A stretch of 64,000 nucleotides of DNA from JARRNJ01 sp037385045. GTDB lineage: Bacteria > Pseudomonadota > Gammaproteobacteria > JASBUN01. Numbering within the stretch: position 1 is the first letter of the stretch; every line of letters begins with the position of its first letter. The position numbers and the translations under genes are program-made. Positions 25,122 to 34,118 of this stretch are shown in pieces. The notes beneath the pieces are model-generated. The model did no database searches. It was given only the letters and a program-made list of their open reading frames with translations, and was not told the DNA's origin. The stretch is from the NCBI GenBank assembly GCA_037385045.1, contig JARRNJ010000017.1, positions 3,277 to 67,276 on the forward strand, read 5' to 3'.

Positions 25122-25457
25122 AATCCCACCAGGTTGTTCGCACAATGGTCGCAGGAACGGTGGATGCGCTGCCCTTATCCACCCTACGTTTTTCGGGCGC
25201 GAGGATTATCGTAGGGTGGATAAGCGCAGCGCATCCACCGCGCAACAACACGACCGGCGTCGCTGCCCGCCAGCGGCCTCGACCCGACCCGCAGCGCCTC
25301 AGGGGCGAATCGCCCCAGCGGCCGGGTGCATTTGGCACGCCGCACCGCAACTCAATTGCGCCCATAAGGCCATCTGCTTCATGCCAAACGCCGACTGCCG
25401 GGGCCGCTCACGCTTGCCTGTGTCCGATGCATCGCCCGGTGAACAACCTTGCGAGAA
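25122..25457 (+). repeat. Dispersed repeat, copy A
   Basis: This segment shares with 34893-35117 the start AATCCCACCAGGTTGTTC, the block GCGCTTATCCACCCTACGTTTTTC-like sequence, and an ungapped 141-bp core (25317-25457 here, 34977-35117 there). Copy A carries about 120 extra bases between the two shared parts. It is non-coding, with several stops in every frame across both copies. Confidence 0.8.
25159..25239. repeat. 30-bp inverted repeat hairpin element
   Basis: A 30-base arm beginning GGTGGATGCGCTG (25159-25188) is complementary, with one mismatch, to 25210-25239, enclosing a 21-base loop. The unit GTAGGGTGGATAAGCGCAGC followed by GCATCCACC is an extragenic palindrome I have seen described in many gammaproteobacterial genomes. 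Copy B at 34.9 kb keeps only the left arm. Confidence 0.8.
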
Positions 25458-25888
25458 GGTGCAACTGGCCGTCCAGCCCCGGCACGTTGTTCATCAGGCG
25501 CCGGCCAGCCCGACGAGCATGCCGAACGTGACCGCCGGGCTCGCGTTCTCCGTGCGCCTCCCGGCCGTTGAGGCACCCGTAGGGGGCGGTAACCCGGACA
25601 GGCCGGATGGAGTGAAACCTGATCCGGAACCCCGGGGCGGCTTCCGGATTCTGCGTTGCTCTATCCCGGCTGCTGCGATTACGGGTGGTGGGCCAGCGAA
25701 GCGCGCGCGCACGCCCAAAACAAATCAATCTTCTCTGCGACCTTTGCGTCTCCGCGTCCTCCTCGTTATCGGCCCACGCATGAAGCGAGCGCCGCTTCCC
25801 GGATTCCGCGTCGCTTCATCCGGGCTGTTTCGAATGCGGCCGGCACATCCTACGGAGGGGTCACAGCCAGGCCTTCACCCCGAACGGA

Positions 25889-27145
25889 TCAGCCGGCATC
25901 GGCGCAGCGGATGCAATTGCCCCCGGCGGACTTGGCTCGATACATGGCTTTGTCCGCGTTGTGCATCAAGCGGTCGAGGTCGGCGCCGTCGGCGGGAAAA
26001 ATGCCGATGCCGAGACTCGCGCCCAGCCTCTGGCCGCCGCCGGCGACGTTGATCGGCTGGTTGATGGCGTGCAGCAGCTTCTCGGCCAACGGCACCGCGG
26101 TCTCGCGATCGGCAATACCCGGCAGCAGCACCACGAATTCGTCCCCGCCCACCCTCGCTGCCGTGTCCGAATCGCGCATGCAGTCAAGCAGGCGGCGGGC
26201 GATCGTCTTCAATGCACGGTCCCCCGCATTGTGTCCCAGCGTGTCGTTGATCGATTTGAAGCCGTCCAGGTCCAGGTAGATCAGGGCAAAGCCGCCCTGT
26301 TGACGCCTTGCCGCCGCTATTGCCTGGCGGGCACGGTCGGACAATAACAATCGATTGGGCAGACCCGTGACGTTGTCGTGCAGGGCCAGTTCGGTGACGC
26401 GCTGTTGGGCCTGCACCTGAGAGGTAACCTCGGAGAATGCGATAAGGCCCGCAGGGCGTCCTTCCCAGGTCACGGTCGAGGCGTGCACCCGCCAGACGAC
26501 GGGAGAGCCGTCCTTGCGGGTCATGCGCAGGTCGTAACAGGCGGGCGCATCGTCACCCGCCATGCGCTGGCGATGGAGTTCGGCCAGCATGTCCCGGTCG
26601 GCCTCATCGACCATGGGCAAAAACGAGCGGCCGATCACTTCGTCACGGTCGTAGCTGATCATCTCCAGGCAGGCGGCATTGGCGTAGCGGACGACACCGT
26701 CCTGGGCGATCACCACGCCCAGCGGAAGATTTTCCAGGAAACCCCGGTGCTCAGCTTCGGACTTGCGCAGGGCTGCCTCCGAGCGCCGCAGGGCGGTGAC
26801 ATTGTTGCCCACCAGCAGTAGGTACGGCCCGCCGGCGGCTTCGATCTTCGCCCCACCCAACAGAAAGTCGACCGCGTCGCCCGCCTTGGTGAGGAACGTC
26901 ACTTCCCAATCCCGTATATATCCGCGCTCGTTGATCTGTTCGACGAGCCGCCCGCGGTCTCGTTCCATGTTCGTCCAGATCTCCAGTTCCCGCGCGGTGT
27001 GCCCGATGACCTCTTCGCGCGTGTAACCGAACACCCTCAGAAAGGCCGCGTTTACGTCCACGTAGCGGCCGTCCGCTAATCGCGACAGCGTCATCGGTTC
27101 GGGATTGATGTGGAAGATCGCTTCGAGGATTTCGCCGTGCAGCAT
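25889..27145 (-). CDS. PAS-PAS-GGDEF diguanylate cyclase
   Basis: The 418-residue soluble protein has two PAS domains (about residues 3-120 and 127-245) and a GGDEF domain with an intact active site (RVGGDEF) and an inhibitory RxxD motif (RDSD) five residues before it. It is expected to make c-di-GMP in response to a cytoplasmic ligand or redox signal. GAGAGGGGGCGGGAG precedes the ATG. There is no EAL domain. It stands alone, with the ParA-like gene upstream on the same strand separated by about 245 bases. Confidence 0.92.
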   Translation of the reverse strand: MLHGEILEAIFHINPEPMTLSRLADGRYVDVNAAFLRVFGYTREEVIGHTARELEIWTNMERDRGRLVEQINERGYIRDWEVTFLTKAGDAVDFLLGGAKIEAAGGPYLLLVGNNVTALRRSEAALRKSEAEHRGFLENLPLGVVIAQDGVVRYANAACLEMISYDRDEVIGRSFLPMVDEADRDMLAELHRQRMAGDDAPACYDLRMTRKDGSPVVWRVHASTVTWEGRPAGLIAFSEVTSQVQAQQRVTELALHDNVTGLPNRLLLSDRARQAIAAARRQQGGFALIYLDLDGFKSINDTLGHNAGDRALKTIARRLLDCMRDSDTAARVGGDEFVVLLPGIADRETAVPLAEKLLHAINQPINVAGGGQRLGASLGIGIFPADGADLDRLMHNADKAMYRAKSAGGNCIRCADAG

Positions 27146-27389
27146 CTCCCGCCCCCTCTCCCGTCATGCCGCGCAACCAACCGCCTGATGCAAGTATGCC
27201 AAAAGCGTGCGCGCAGACAAAATCGCAAAAATACTGGTGATGAGCTGCGCTGAGGTGCAATCGACCGCGCGCGGCGCTTTGTCCCCGGCGGACGCGGCCA
27301 GGATCGGTGCGCCGAAACAATGGGTCCACGTGCAGGCGCTCACCGGTCCAATCGCCCGTTGCGGCTCGGGGCGCTGCTACAGTTGCCTA

Positions 27390-28142
27390 TTACCGGCCCG
27401 GAAATGGTGTGCGCCAGTCCGCCTCCAGCCAGTCCAGGATTCCCTGCCAGCAGTCGACATCCCGTTCATCCCGTTGGCGCGCCAACTCGTGTACACCAAG
27501 TCCGGTCTGGGCCGCCGCCACGTAATTCTGGGTTTCCCGAACCTGGCCTACCAGGGGTATGTCCAAGGTGGCGATGAAGCGTCCGAGGGTCTCGAATGCG
27601 CGGGTGTTGCTCTTGACGCGATTGGAAATGATACCGATGCGGATATTGCGGGCACGGAGCTTGCCGATCAGCAGCAGGTCGCGGATGAAGTCGGCCGTGG
27701 CGCCGATATCCATGGGCGATGGAAGCACCGGTACGAGAATGACGTCCACGCCTTCGATGCGTTGCTGGATCTGCATGCGCTCCAGGCCGGCGGGAGTATC
27801 GTCGATGATGCGTTGGGTCCCGACCGGCATCCGCAGCTGCCAGCTGCGGGTAACACCGCTTTGCGGGCCGGCGTGTGCGGCAACGCCGTGTACAGGCGGC
27901 AGGCCGGCGCCGCGGAATCGCAGCCAGCGCATGCTGGCACCCAGCGGATCGTAGTCGAACAATGCAGGAGTCAGGCCGGCGACCGCGTAGCGGCTGGCCA
28001 GATTGGTCGCCACGGTGGTCTTGCCGCAGCCGCCCTTGGGGTTCATCACGGCAATCCGCCGCACGACGGCGGGCCGGGCCGGGGCGGGGGAGCCAGATTG
28101 AAGCGGTGCATGCATGCTTTGGTTATTCGTGAGCGATGACAT
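27390..28142 (-). CDS. ParA/MinD-family ATPase, orphan
   Basis: The 250-residue protein has a deviant Walker A motif (NPKGGCGKTTVATNLA, about residues 34-49) and the switch region IIDDTPAGLE, typical of ParA-type partition and protein-positioning ATPases. The N-terminal 25 residues are a Pro/Ser-rich extension that may bind DNA or a partner. There is no ParB, no centromere-like repeat array and no replication gene nearby, so it probably positions a protein complex or acts on its own. The two neighbours on the same strand are GGDEF proteins. Confidence 0.85.
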   Translation of the reverse strand: MSSLTNNQSMHAPLQSGSPAPARPAVVRRIAVMNPKGGCGKTTVATNLASRYAVAGLTPALFDYDPLGASMRWLRFRGAGLPPVHGVAAHAGPQSGVTRSWQLRMPVGTQRIIDDTPAGLERMQIQQRIEGVDVILVPVLPSPMDIGATADFIRDLLLIGKLRARNIRIGIISNRVKSNTRAFETLGRFIATLDIPLVGQVRETQNYVAAAQTGLGVHELARQRDERDVDCWQGILDWLEADWRTPFPGR

Positions 28143-28386
28143 GCGGCGTTCATTGCCGCGTTACCGCATGGTATAGAATAGTGCCGGCGCGCACATCAAG
28201 AGATGCCGATAACCGGGTTAACGGCCCGTCCGCCGCCTTCCTGAAGACCGCCCGTTCCTACCGGGGACATGCGTCCGGCCAGGTTGGCCGGCGCCGCCGC
28301 ACCGCGGCCGCGGCAAAAGCGAAACGGGTTCAGTCCCATGCAAGCGGTGAGGATCCACGGATCTCCACCGCCCGCCGATTTCAGTC

Positions 28387-29595
28387 TTAAGCCTCCGATG
28401 CCGTTTTCAGACCGTCGTCGTCGCCGTTATTGCGGGCGTCCTCGGCAAGCTCGCAACGGTCGCGCCCGGCGTGCTTGGCGCGGTAGAGCGCTGCGTCCGC
28501 GCGGCGCAGCAGGCTTTCGATATCTTCATCCGGCTCGAGTTCGCCGACGCCGATGCTGACGGTGACGGCGAACGGCGCGTCGGCGGCGGATTGTCCGAGC
28601 GATTCCCGGGCAAATCCGGCGCGTACGCGCTCGGCCGCCATCAGCCCGTGTTCGGCCGAAGCGTCCGGCAGCAGAGCAACGAATTCCTCGCCGCCGAAGC
28701 GGCAGAACACGTCCTCGCGCCGCAACACTTTTCCGGCGACAGCGACAAACTGGCATAGCAGTGCGTCGCCGGCATCATGGCCAAGGCGGTCATTGACTTG
28801 CTTGAAGCGGTCGAGGTCCATGACCAATACCGACAAAGGCCTGCCGTGACGTCGCGAACGCTGCATAGCCTGTTCCGCGATCAACGAAAACGAGCGGCGG
28901 TTGAGGGCGCCGGTCAGCGGGTCGCGATTGGCCTGACTGTCGAGGTCGGCCTGGAGTCGTTCGGCAGTCATCAACGCCATACCCAATGTCACGGCAATGG
29001 TCATGCCGAGCCACCAGAGCGGCACGAAGGGGGCGATTCCTTCAAGGTTCGCCGGCGACACCGCGTGGACGCCGTGATCGGCGGCGGTGATCAGGCGTAC
29101 CAGAAAAACGCCCGCGTTGGCGGCGTAGGCCCATCCCGTGGCTCGCATGGCCAGCAGGTCGGGCTCGGGCGCGGCAAGCAACTCGCGTGCGATCAGTGCC
29201 GAGAGGATCGCGACCAGGACGGCGTTGCCGCCCACCAGTACCTCCAACGACGCGTCGGCGCGTGACGCCACCAGCCAGCCCAACACTACCACGGCGATCG
29301 CCGCCAGTGCGCGAGTGGGCAGCGGCGGCCGGCCGATGAACCGCCGGAACCCGTCCCAGGCAAGGACCAGACCCGCCACGATCAATGCCTCGGCGAACGA
29401 CAATGACACCAACCACGGAATAGCGCCATGGGGGAGAATAAATGCCAGCGCGACGGTGCCGCAGGCTCCGGCCCATGCCCAACGGGCGAGTCCGGGGGTG
29501 GTAGGATGCATCCGCCAAAGCAGAACGCGCGCGGCCGTGCAAAATGCGCTCGCCAGCGCGACCGCCACCAGTAACGTGGGAATGTCCAGCGGCAT
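28387..29595 (-). CDS. Membrane-anchored GGDEF diguanylate cyclase
   Basis: The 402-residue protein has about six or seven membrane helices in its first 215 residues and a C-terminal GGDEF domain with active-site GGEEF and an RxxD inhibitory site (RRED) before it. Both catalytic and feedback sites look intact. The ATG at 29593-29595 is chosen because GGAGGG sits 10 bases upstream; a TTG nine bases earlier is less likely. The membrane region matches no sensor family that I recognise. It ends about 245 bases before the ParA-like gene. Confidence 0.9.
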   Translation of the reverse strand: MPLDIPTLLVAVALASAFCTAARVLLWRMHPTTPGLARWAWAGACGTVALAFILPHGAIPWLVSLSFAEALIVAGLVLAWDGFRRFIGRPPLPTRALAAIAVVVLGWLVASRADASLEVLVGGNAVLVAILSALIARELLAAPEPDLLAMRATGWAYAANAGVFLVRLITAADHGVHAVSPANLEGIAPFVPLWWLGMTIAVTLGMALMTAERLQADLDSQANRDPLTGALNRRSFSLIAEQAMQRSRRHGRPLSVLVMDLDRFKQVNDRLGHDAGDALLCQFVAVAGKVLRREDVFCRFGGEEFVALLPDASAEHGLMAAERVRAGFARESLGQSAADAPFAVTVSIGVGELEPDEDIESLLRRADAALYRAKHAGRDRCELAEDARNNGDDDGLKTASEA

Positions 29596-30059
29596 GCTCC
29601 GCAAGCCCTCCGTGTGCCGTTTCCGGGGTCCGTTGGTCTTGTGTTTCCGCGAGGTCCGGCAAGAGTGGATTGGCTTATACTACGCTAATTCCGGTCGCCG
29701 GACCGCGGCCGCGCGGCTTCTTGATATATCGCGTGATCAGTTAGGCAAATCGCGGAACGGCCCCGGGTCGGGTGTCGGAGTTCGGCCTGCTGTGCGCCGG
29801 TGACGGCGGTTCGGCGTATCCGAGCCGTTACCGGCGGCCCACGTCGGGCGTGCCGGCCGGCGTTCGATCCGCTCGGCCCGGCGTTCCGGAACGGCCGCTC
29901 CGCCGCTTCCACCATTGCCACGGACGGTTCGTCGGCGGGGGCTGGTCGCGCGGCGCGCTGATGCCCGCGCTGAGCATCCGGGCTGCGGCCGTGGCCGGCG
30001 AACATGTCACCAGTTGTGGTTCGGAGCAAAGGGTGCGGCAGGGGCCGGCATCGGGTGGG
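29596..30059. other. Intergenic region upstream of the GGDEF gene
   Basis: About 465 bases. On the minus strand TAGTATAAG (near 29677-29685) may be part of the promoter of the GGDEF gene. No gene or repeat is visible in the rest. Confidence 0.3.
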
Positions 30060-30398
30060 TCAATCGCCGGCCGCCTGCTCCCCGGACCGGTCTCGCTTCC
30101 AGCCACAATGCATTCCGGTTCGAAACTGTTCCCGTTCCTCCGGCGTCATCGCATTGCAGCGCGCCTCCATGCGCCGGCGCCAATGCGAGTCGGGGCGGTG
30201 GCGGCCACGCAACCCGCCGAAGAGCAGGCGCGTCAGCACCAGGAGGCCCAGGGCCTGGAGGAAGTGAATTTCGGGCCAGCCGAACAGCGCCGGCGCCAGC
30301 CAGTTCCATAGCAGCATCACGATCAGCCCGGCGGCAGCGATGCCCGCCAATGCCAGGAGCACGAACCTGAACCAGTGTTTTGCGCAGTGAGTGGGCAT
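30060..30398 (-). CDS. Small membrane protein cotranscribed with the ECF sigma gene
   Basis: The 112-residue protein has two membrane helices (about residues 10-33 and 45-62) followed by a basic, Arg-rich cytoplasmic tail ending RTGMHCGWKRD. The ATG at 30396-30398 has GAGGT 8 bases upstream; an ATG at 30413 overlapping the sigma stop is the alternative. I do not recognise the family. Its position straight after an ECF sigma gene is where anti-sigma factors are encoded, but it has no zinc-finger HxxxCxxC motif, so an anti-sigma role is only a possibility. Confidence 0.6.
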   Translation of the reverse strand: MPTHCAKHWFRFVLLALAGIAAAGLIVMLLWNWLAPALFGWPEIHFLQALGLLVLTRLLFGGLRGRHRPDSHWRRRMEARCNAMTPEEREQFRTGMHCGWKRDRSGEQAAGD

Positions 30399-30409
30399 GT
30401 CGGGTGACC

Positions 30410-30967
30410 TCATCTGTCGGTGAATTCGTCGCGGATCGCCTGCAGGCGCCGGCGCAGGTGCAGCACGGCGTAGCGCTTGCGCGCCAGCAGCGTGTTTACT
30501 CCAACGCCGCTTTCCGCAGCCAGTTCTTTGAAACTTCTTCCTTCCAGTTCGTGGGCCACGAATACCCGCCGCTGCTCCCGCGGGAGTTCAGCCAAAGCTG
30601 ACTCCAACTGCTCCAGCATCACGGCCCGCGCATACGCCGCCTCCGGCCCGGCGTCCGCTGCCGGCAGCAGCGCCTCCAGCCGGGGCGCGGACCGTTCGTG
30701 CTCCTGCGTTACGGCTTCGGCCAGGGCCTGCTCAGGTCTGCGGCGCCGGAATCGGTCAACAATGCGGTTGCGCGCCACTCGGAACAGCCATGCCCCGATC
30801 TGTTCGATGGGCTCCGGCAGTCGATACGCCTCGAGCAGGTCGAAAAACACGTCCTGGAGCACGTCCTCGGCATCCGCAGGCGTCGGTACCCGCCGGCGGA
30901 TGAAGGTGAGCAAACGGCCGCGTTCGCGGACGACGGCCTCGGTAATCCTCTGGTCACGATCAGTCAT
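30410..30967 (-). CDS. ECF-family RNA polymerase sigma factor
   Basis: The protein (185 residues from the ATG at 30965-30967) has sigma region 2 (AEDVLQDVFFDLLEAYR, then RNRIVDRFRRRR) and region 4 (LPREQRRVFVAHELEGRSFK followed by ELAAESGVGVNTLLARKR). It lacks regions 1 and 3, as in extracytoplasmic-function sigma factors. An in-frame ATG at 30997 would add ten residues; neither start has a strong ribosome site. The region 2-4 linker (about 80-115) is long. The next gene encodes a small membrane protein. Confidence 0.88.
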   Translation of the reverse strand: MTDRDQRITEAVVRERGRLLTFIRRRVPTPADAEDVLQDVFFDLLEAYRLPEPIEQIGAWLFRVARNRIVDRFRRRRPEQALAEAVTQEHERSAPRLEALLPAADAGPEAAYARAVMLEQLESALAELPREQRRVFVAHELEGRSFKELAAESGVGVNTLLARKRYAVLHLRRRLQAIRDEFTDR

Positions 30968-31408
30968 CGTCGCCGCGTGTGTCAGTGTGGTGTGCATGTG
31001 GATGAAGACGTTTCCGGGCCGGAAATATTGTACACGGGCGCGGGAGCACAACCGGACCGGAGAGGCCATCCGGCATCGGCTGTCTTCCGCCTGGCAGGCG
31101 CTTGGTGATTTCGCCCGGCGGCCGCAGCGAGCGGCAACGAACGTCGTGGGGCGGCGAAATCCACCGGCCGGGCGCTTGACGCGGCAGGCCAAATCATATC
31201 ACCAGTCGTACCCCGCCCCGGTATGCGCGTGCCCCTGTTCAACCCTGCTTCATGTGCAATTTTTGTCATTGCCCGCACTTCGTATACTGGGGCCTGCTAG
31301 CGCTGCCGAAGCGCCGGCGGTAGGTGCCTCGGTAGCGTTAGCAGGCCCAAAAGCCGTGCCAGCTCCCGGGCCAGGGGCTTTCCACAACACCGCAACCGGA
31401 AACAAGCG
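30968..31408. other. Intergenic region upstream of sigma gene and small membrane gene
   Basis: About 440 bases between divergent genes. It holds a possible sigma-70 -10 box TATACT (31283-31288) and, right after it, the long hairpin annotated at 31290-31348. No gene is visible. Confidence 0.4.
31290..31348 (+). repeat. 26-nt-arm hairpin in the leader of the gene at 31409
   Basis: Arms 31290-31315 and 31323-31348 pair with one mismatch and three G-U pairs around a 7-base loop (GGCGGTA). The outer 8 pairs (GGGCCTGC) are perfect. There is no T run after it, so it is not a classical terminator. It lies 60 bases before the start of the plus-strand membrane gene and directly after a TATACT box, so it may form at the 5' end of that mRNA; it could also be an extragenic palindrome. 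Confidence 0.65.
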
Positions 31409-31753
31409 ATGATTCTTTCCGCCATACTGCTGTTCGGGTTGGCCGTTGCCTTCGGCCTGTCGCTGATCGTCCTGGGCGTGCGCTATCACCGCGGTTCCCC
31501 GGCGCTGGGGTTGAGCCACGCCGGGATTGCCTCGCTGGCGTTGTCCCTGCTGGTGATACAGATCTTCCGCGACCACACGCGCCTGCTGTACAACGACGCG
31601 GCGCTGTTGTTTTTCCTTGCGCTGGCGGGCGGTATCGTTCTGCTGGCGGTGCGCGAAGGGCGCAAGCCGCCACCGATGGTGGTGGTCGGCATGCACGCGG
31701 CCATGGCGCTGGTGGCGTTTTTCCTATTGGTGAAGGGTTACGCGTTGGGCTGA
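31409..31753 (+). CDS. Small four-helix membrane protein of unknown function
   Basis: The 114-residue protein is almost wholly hydrophobic, with four predicted membrane helices (about 2-24, 33-52, 62-80 and 88-108) and few conserved polar residues apart from a short basic loop (REGRKPPP). I do not recognise its family. It is preceded by a strong hairpin and followed by an NnrU-family gene after about 240 bases. Coding is supported by the clean run of helices and by third-position GC bias. Confidence 0.6.
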   Translation: MILSAILLFGLAVAFGLSLIVLGVRYHRGSPALGLSHAGIASLALSLLVIQIFRDHTRLLYNDAALLFFLALAGGIVLLAVREGRKPPPMVVVGMHAAMALVAFFLLVKGYALG

Positions 31754-31992
31754 GCCGCCGACGCCGGGTGGGTGGCAGCGCCGCGCAGAGGGCTTCTCCC
31801 GCTCGGCGCGGTGAGACGATCCCGCGCCACCGGAATCGACGCACCGACAAGCGGTCGTCGCAGCCCCGGTCCCCGTGCGGAGAGCCCCGTGGCCGAAGCC
31901 GATCGTCCGCCAGGCAGCATTCCGGCCCGCAACGCGCAAATTTCGCCGTAACTGCTAGAGTCACATGGAATCCACTTGGCGGAGGCGCGTCG

Positions 31993-32574
31993 ATGGCCTT
32001 GTTCGTCGTCGGACTGACCCTGTTTTTCGCCGCGCACTCGGTGTCCATCGTTGCCGGGCCGTGGCGCGACCGTATGGTTGCGCGCCTCGGCGCGACGCGC
32101 TGGCAGGGTCTGTATTCGCTGGTGGCGGCCGCCGGCTTTGTGCTCATTGTGCAGGGTTACGGCGCCGCGCGTGAATCCGCGGCGATCGTCTACCAGCCGC
32201 CCTCCTGGGCGCACCACATCACGTTCCTGTTCATGTTGCCGGTATTTCCGCTGCTGATCGCCGCCTATTTGCCGGGCCGCATCCGCGCGTTGACGCGGCA
32301 CCCAATGCTGTTGGCGGTCATTTTCTGGTCTGCGGGTCACCTGGCCGCCAACGGAACCGTGGCGGACGTGCTGTTGTTCGGAGTATTTCTGGTCTGGGCG
32401 GTGGCAGACCGCATCTCCATGGCCTGCCGTACGCCGCGTGCGATCCCCGGTCTTCCGCCCGGCGTTCTGAATGATGTGATAGCGGTGGTGGCCGGCCTGG
32501 TTGTCTATCTGGCGTTTGTTTTCCGGGTCCATGTCTGGTTGTTCGGCGTTTCGCCGCTGGCGGCGATGGGCTAG
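31993..32574 (+). CDS. NnrU-family membrane protein
   Basis: The 193-residue protein has about six membrane helices and NnrU family motifs: LTLFFAAHSVSIVAGPWR at the start, LTRHPMLLAVIFWSAGHL in the middle, and LANG/AANGTVADVLLFG after it. NnrU is linked to denitrification in some bacteria and is related to isoprenylcysteine methyltransferase-like membrane proteins; the exact reaction is not known. The ATG at 31993 has GGAGG 8 bases upstream. No denitrification gene is nearby. Confidence 0.85.
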   Translation: MALFVVGLTLFFAAHSVSIVAGPWRDRMVARLGATRWQGLYSLVAAAGFVLIVQGYGAARESAAIVYQPPSWAHHITFLFMLPVFPLLIAAYLPGRIRALTRHPMLLAVIFWSAGHLAANGTVADVLLFGVFLVWAVADRISMACRTPRAIPGLPPGVLNDVIAVVAGLVVYLAFVFRVHVWLFGVSPLAAMG

Positions 32575-32583
32575 AGCGTCACC

Positions 32584-33015
32584 ATGGCCAGAAGAACGTT
32601 TCCCCTGTCCAAGGTTTGCGGTCTGCTGGAGCCGGGACCGGTGGTGCTGGTCACCACGGCCGACAACGGCCGGCGCAACGTCATGACCCTGTCGTGGCAG
32701 ACCATGCTGGACTTCGAGCCGCCGCTCCTCGCTTGCGTGGTGAGCGATCGCGGCATCGACAAGTTCGCGCAGTTCGGACTCACCCCCGTCGCGGCTTCCA
32801 AGGTCAGTGCCCCATTGATCGCCGAATGCTACGCGAACCTGGAGTGTCGGGTGACCGACACACGCATGGTCCGCCGATACAACCTGTTCGTGCTGCAAGT
32901 GCTCCAGGCCTGGATGGATCGGACGGTCAAGGATCCGCGCACCCTGCATCACCGCGGGTACGGAGCGTTCATGGTGGCGGGCGGGAACATCGAGCTGCGG
33001 TCGAAAATGAGATGA
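32584..33015 (+). pseudogene. Flavin reductase-family protein with an internal in-frame deletion
   Basis: The 143-residue frame begins like flavin reductase-domain proteins (FPLSKVCGLLEPGPVVLVTT, then LSWQTMLDFEPPLLACVVS) and ends like them (LHHRGYGAFMVAGG). Family members as I remember them are about 190 residues; here the roughly 45-residue segment that normally follows the VVSDR strand and ends in a GN-SGR motif is absent, with VVSDR joined to GIDKFAQFGLTP near residue 57. The lost part contributes to the FMN pocket, so activity is doubtful although the frame is open. The gene follows nnrU by 9 bases. Confidence 0.7.
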
Positions 33016-33160
33016 CTGCGCTTTTCAAATGGGCCTCCGAGGTATTGCCATCCGGCTGTCCCGCAACTCCGGGCCGTTTCTGTCCGGGTTCCGTTTCCGG
33101 GCTGATGCCTCGCGTCCGACTGGGCTATGCTTGAGGGATTATCGCCGGATAGATCTTCTC

Positions 33161-33958
33161 ATGTGGCTACAAACCAGTTGTGACCTGGCGTTCGAAATCT
33201 CCGTGCCGACGCCCTTTGTGCTGATGCTGAGGCCGCGCAGTGGCGTCCACCAGTGGATCGCACGCGAGGAATACAGGCTGGATCCCAGCGTGCCGGTGTT
33301 CGAGTTCACGGATTCCTACGGCAACCTGTGCCAGCGTTTGATCGGGCCGCCCGGGCCGTTCACGATCCGGACGGCCGCTGAGGTTACGGTCGTCGATCGC
33401 ATGGATGAAGCGCCGGGAGCGCCGTTCATCGAGGTTCAGAACCTGCCGGATGGTGTGCTCGCTTACCTGTTGCCCAGCCGCTATTGTGAGTCGGACCGTT
33501 TTGGTCAAATGGCGGCCGAAATTGCCGCGGCCAGCGCGCCCGGGTACGATCAGGTGGCCGCCATTGCGGCCTGGGTGCGCGACAGCGTCCGCTATCAACC
33601 CGGCAGCAGCGAAATTCCCTTGTCTGCAGTGGAGGTCAATGCCCGGCGCGTGGGTGTCTGCCGGGACCTGGCGCACCTGGGAATTTCCTTGTGCCGCGGC
33701 CTGAGCATTCCTGCGCGGCTGGTCGTGGGTTATCTGTACGGCCTCGAGCCCATGGACCTGCATGCATGGTTCGAGGCCTACGTCGGGGGATGCTGGTACA
33801 CGTTCGACGCGACTCAGCCGGAGCTGACGGGTGGCTACGTCGCGATCGGCTATGGGCGGGACGCAGCCGACGTGGCGGTCTACAACCAATTCGGGCCGGC
33901 AGTCTATCCGACGGATCAACAGGTGCGCGTGGAACGCATAGAGCGCGACGACGGCTGA
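33161..33958 (+). CDS. Transglutaminase-like cysteine hydrolase
   Basis: The 265-residue protein has an N-terminal beta domain and a transglutaminase core with the full catalytic triad: Cys167 (VGVCRDLAHL), His201 (DLHAWFEAYV) and Asp216 (YTFDATQP). Bacterial members of this family are usually proteases or amidases. No signal peptide is visible, so it is cytoplasmic. The ATG at 33161 is the first Met before the conserved MWLQ-type start of the family. It often occurs with a second transglutaminase and an alpha-E protein, which are not seen here. Confidence 0.88.
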   Translation: MWLQTSCDLAFEISVPTPFVLMLRPRSGVHQWIAREEYRLDPSVPVFEFTDSYGNLCQRLIGPPGPFTIRTAAEVTVVDRMDEAPGAPFIEVQNLPDGVLAYLLPSRYCESDRFGQMAAEIAAASAPGYDQVAAIAAWVRDSVRYQPGSSEIPLSAVEVNARRVGVCRDLAHLGISLCRGLSIPARLVVGYLYGLEPMDLHAWFEAYVGGCWYTFDATQPELTGGYVAIGYGRDAADVAVYNQFGPAVYPTDQQVRVERIERDDG

Positions 33959-34118
33959 CCGGGCGTCGATGGCCGCGCCCTGTGTGGCGGCTCGTGACCG
34001 ACCGCGGTCGTGTTGCGGTGCCGCGGGCCCGTTTGCGTGAACATATGACACGCGCTGGCGCCGTGTGCCGCAGGGAGTGCGTGTGCTTCCGGTAGACTGA
34101 CCGCGAGGAGACACCATC

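Larger units (their letters stand above)
25116..25888. other. Long non-coding region holding repeat copy A
   Basis: About 770 bases. The first 340 are the dispersed repeat (annotated separately). The remainder shows no gene. It includes a stretch at 25731-25755 (TTCTCTGCGACCTTTGCG...) built from CTGCG/TTGCG units, resembling short simple repeats that recur in many bacterial intergenic regions. Confidence 0.4.

Noticed and set aside
25379..25728. Minus-strand frames inside and beside repeat copy A
   Set aside because: The same translated pieces appear in repeat copy B, and the frames end at random; they come from the repeat, not from a gene.
25731..25760. CTCTGCG/TTTGCG-type short repeats
   Set aside because: Only a few imperfect units; not an array and not CRISPR-like.
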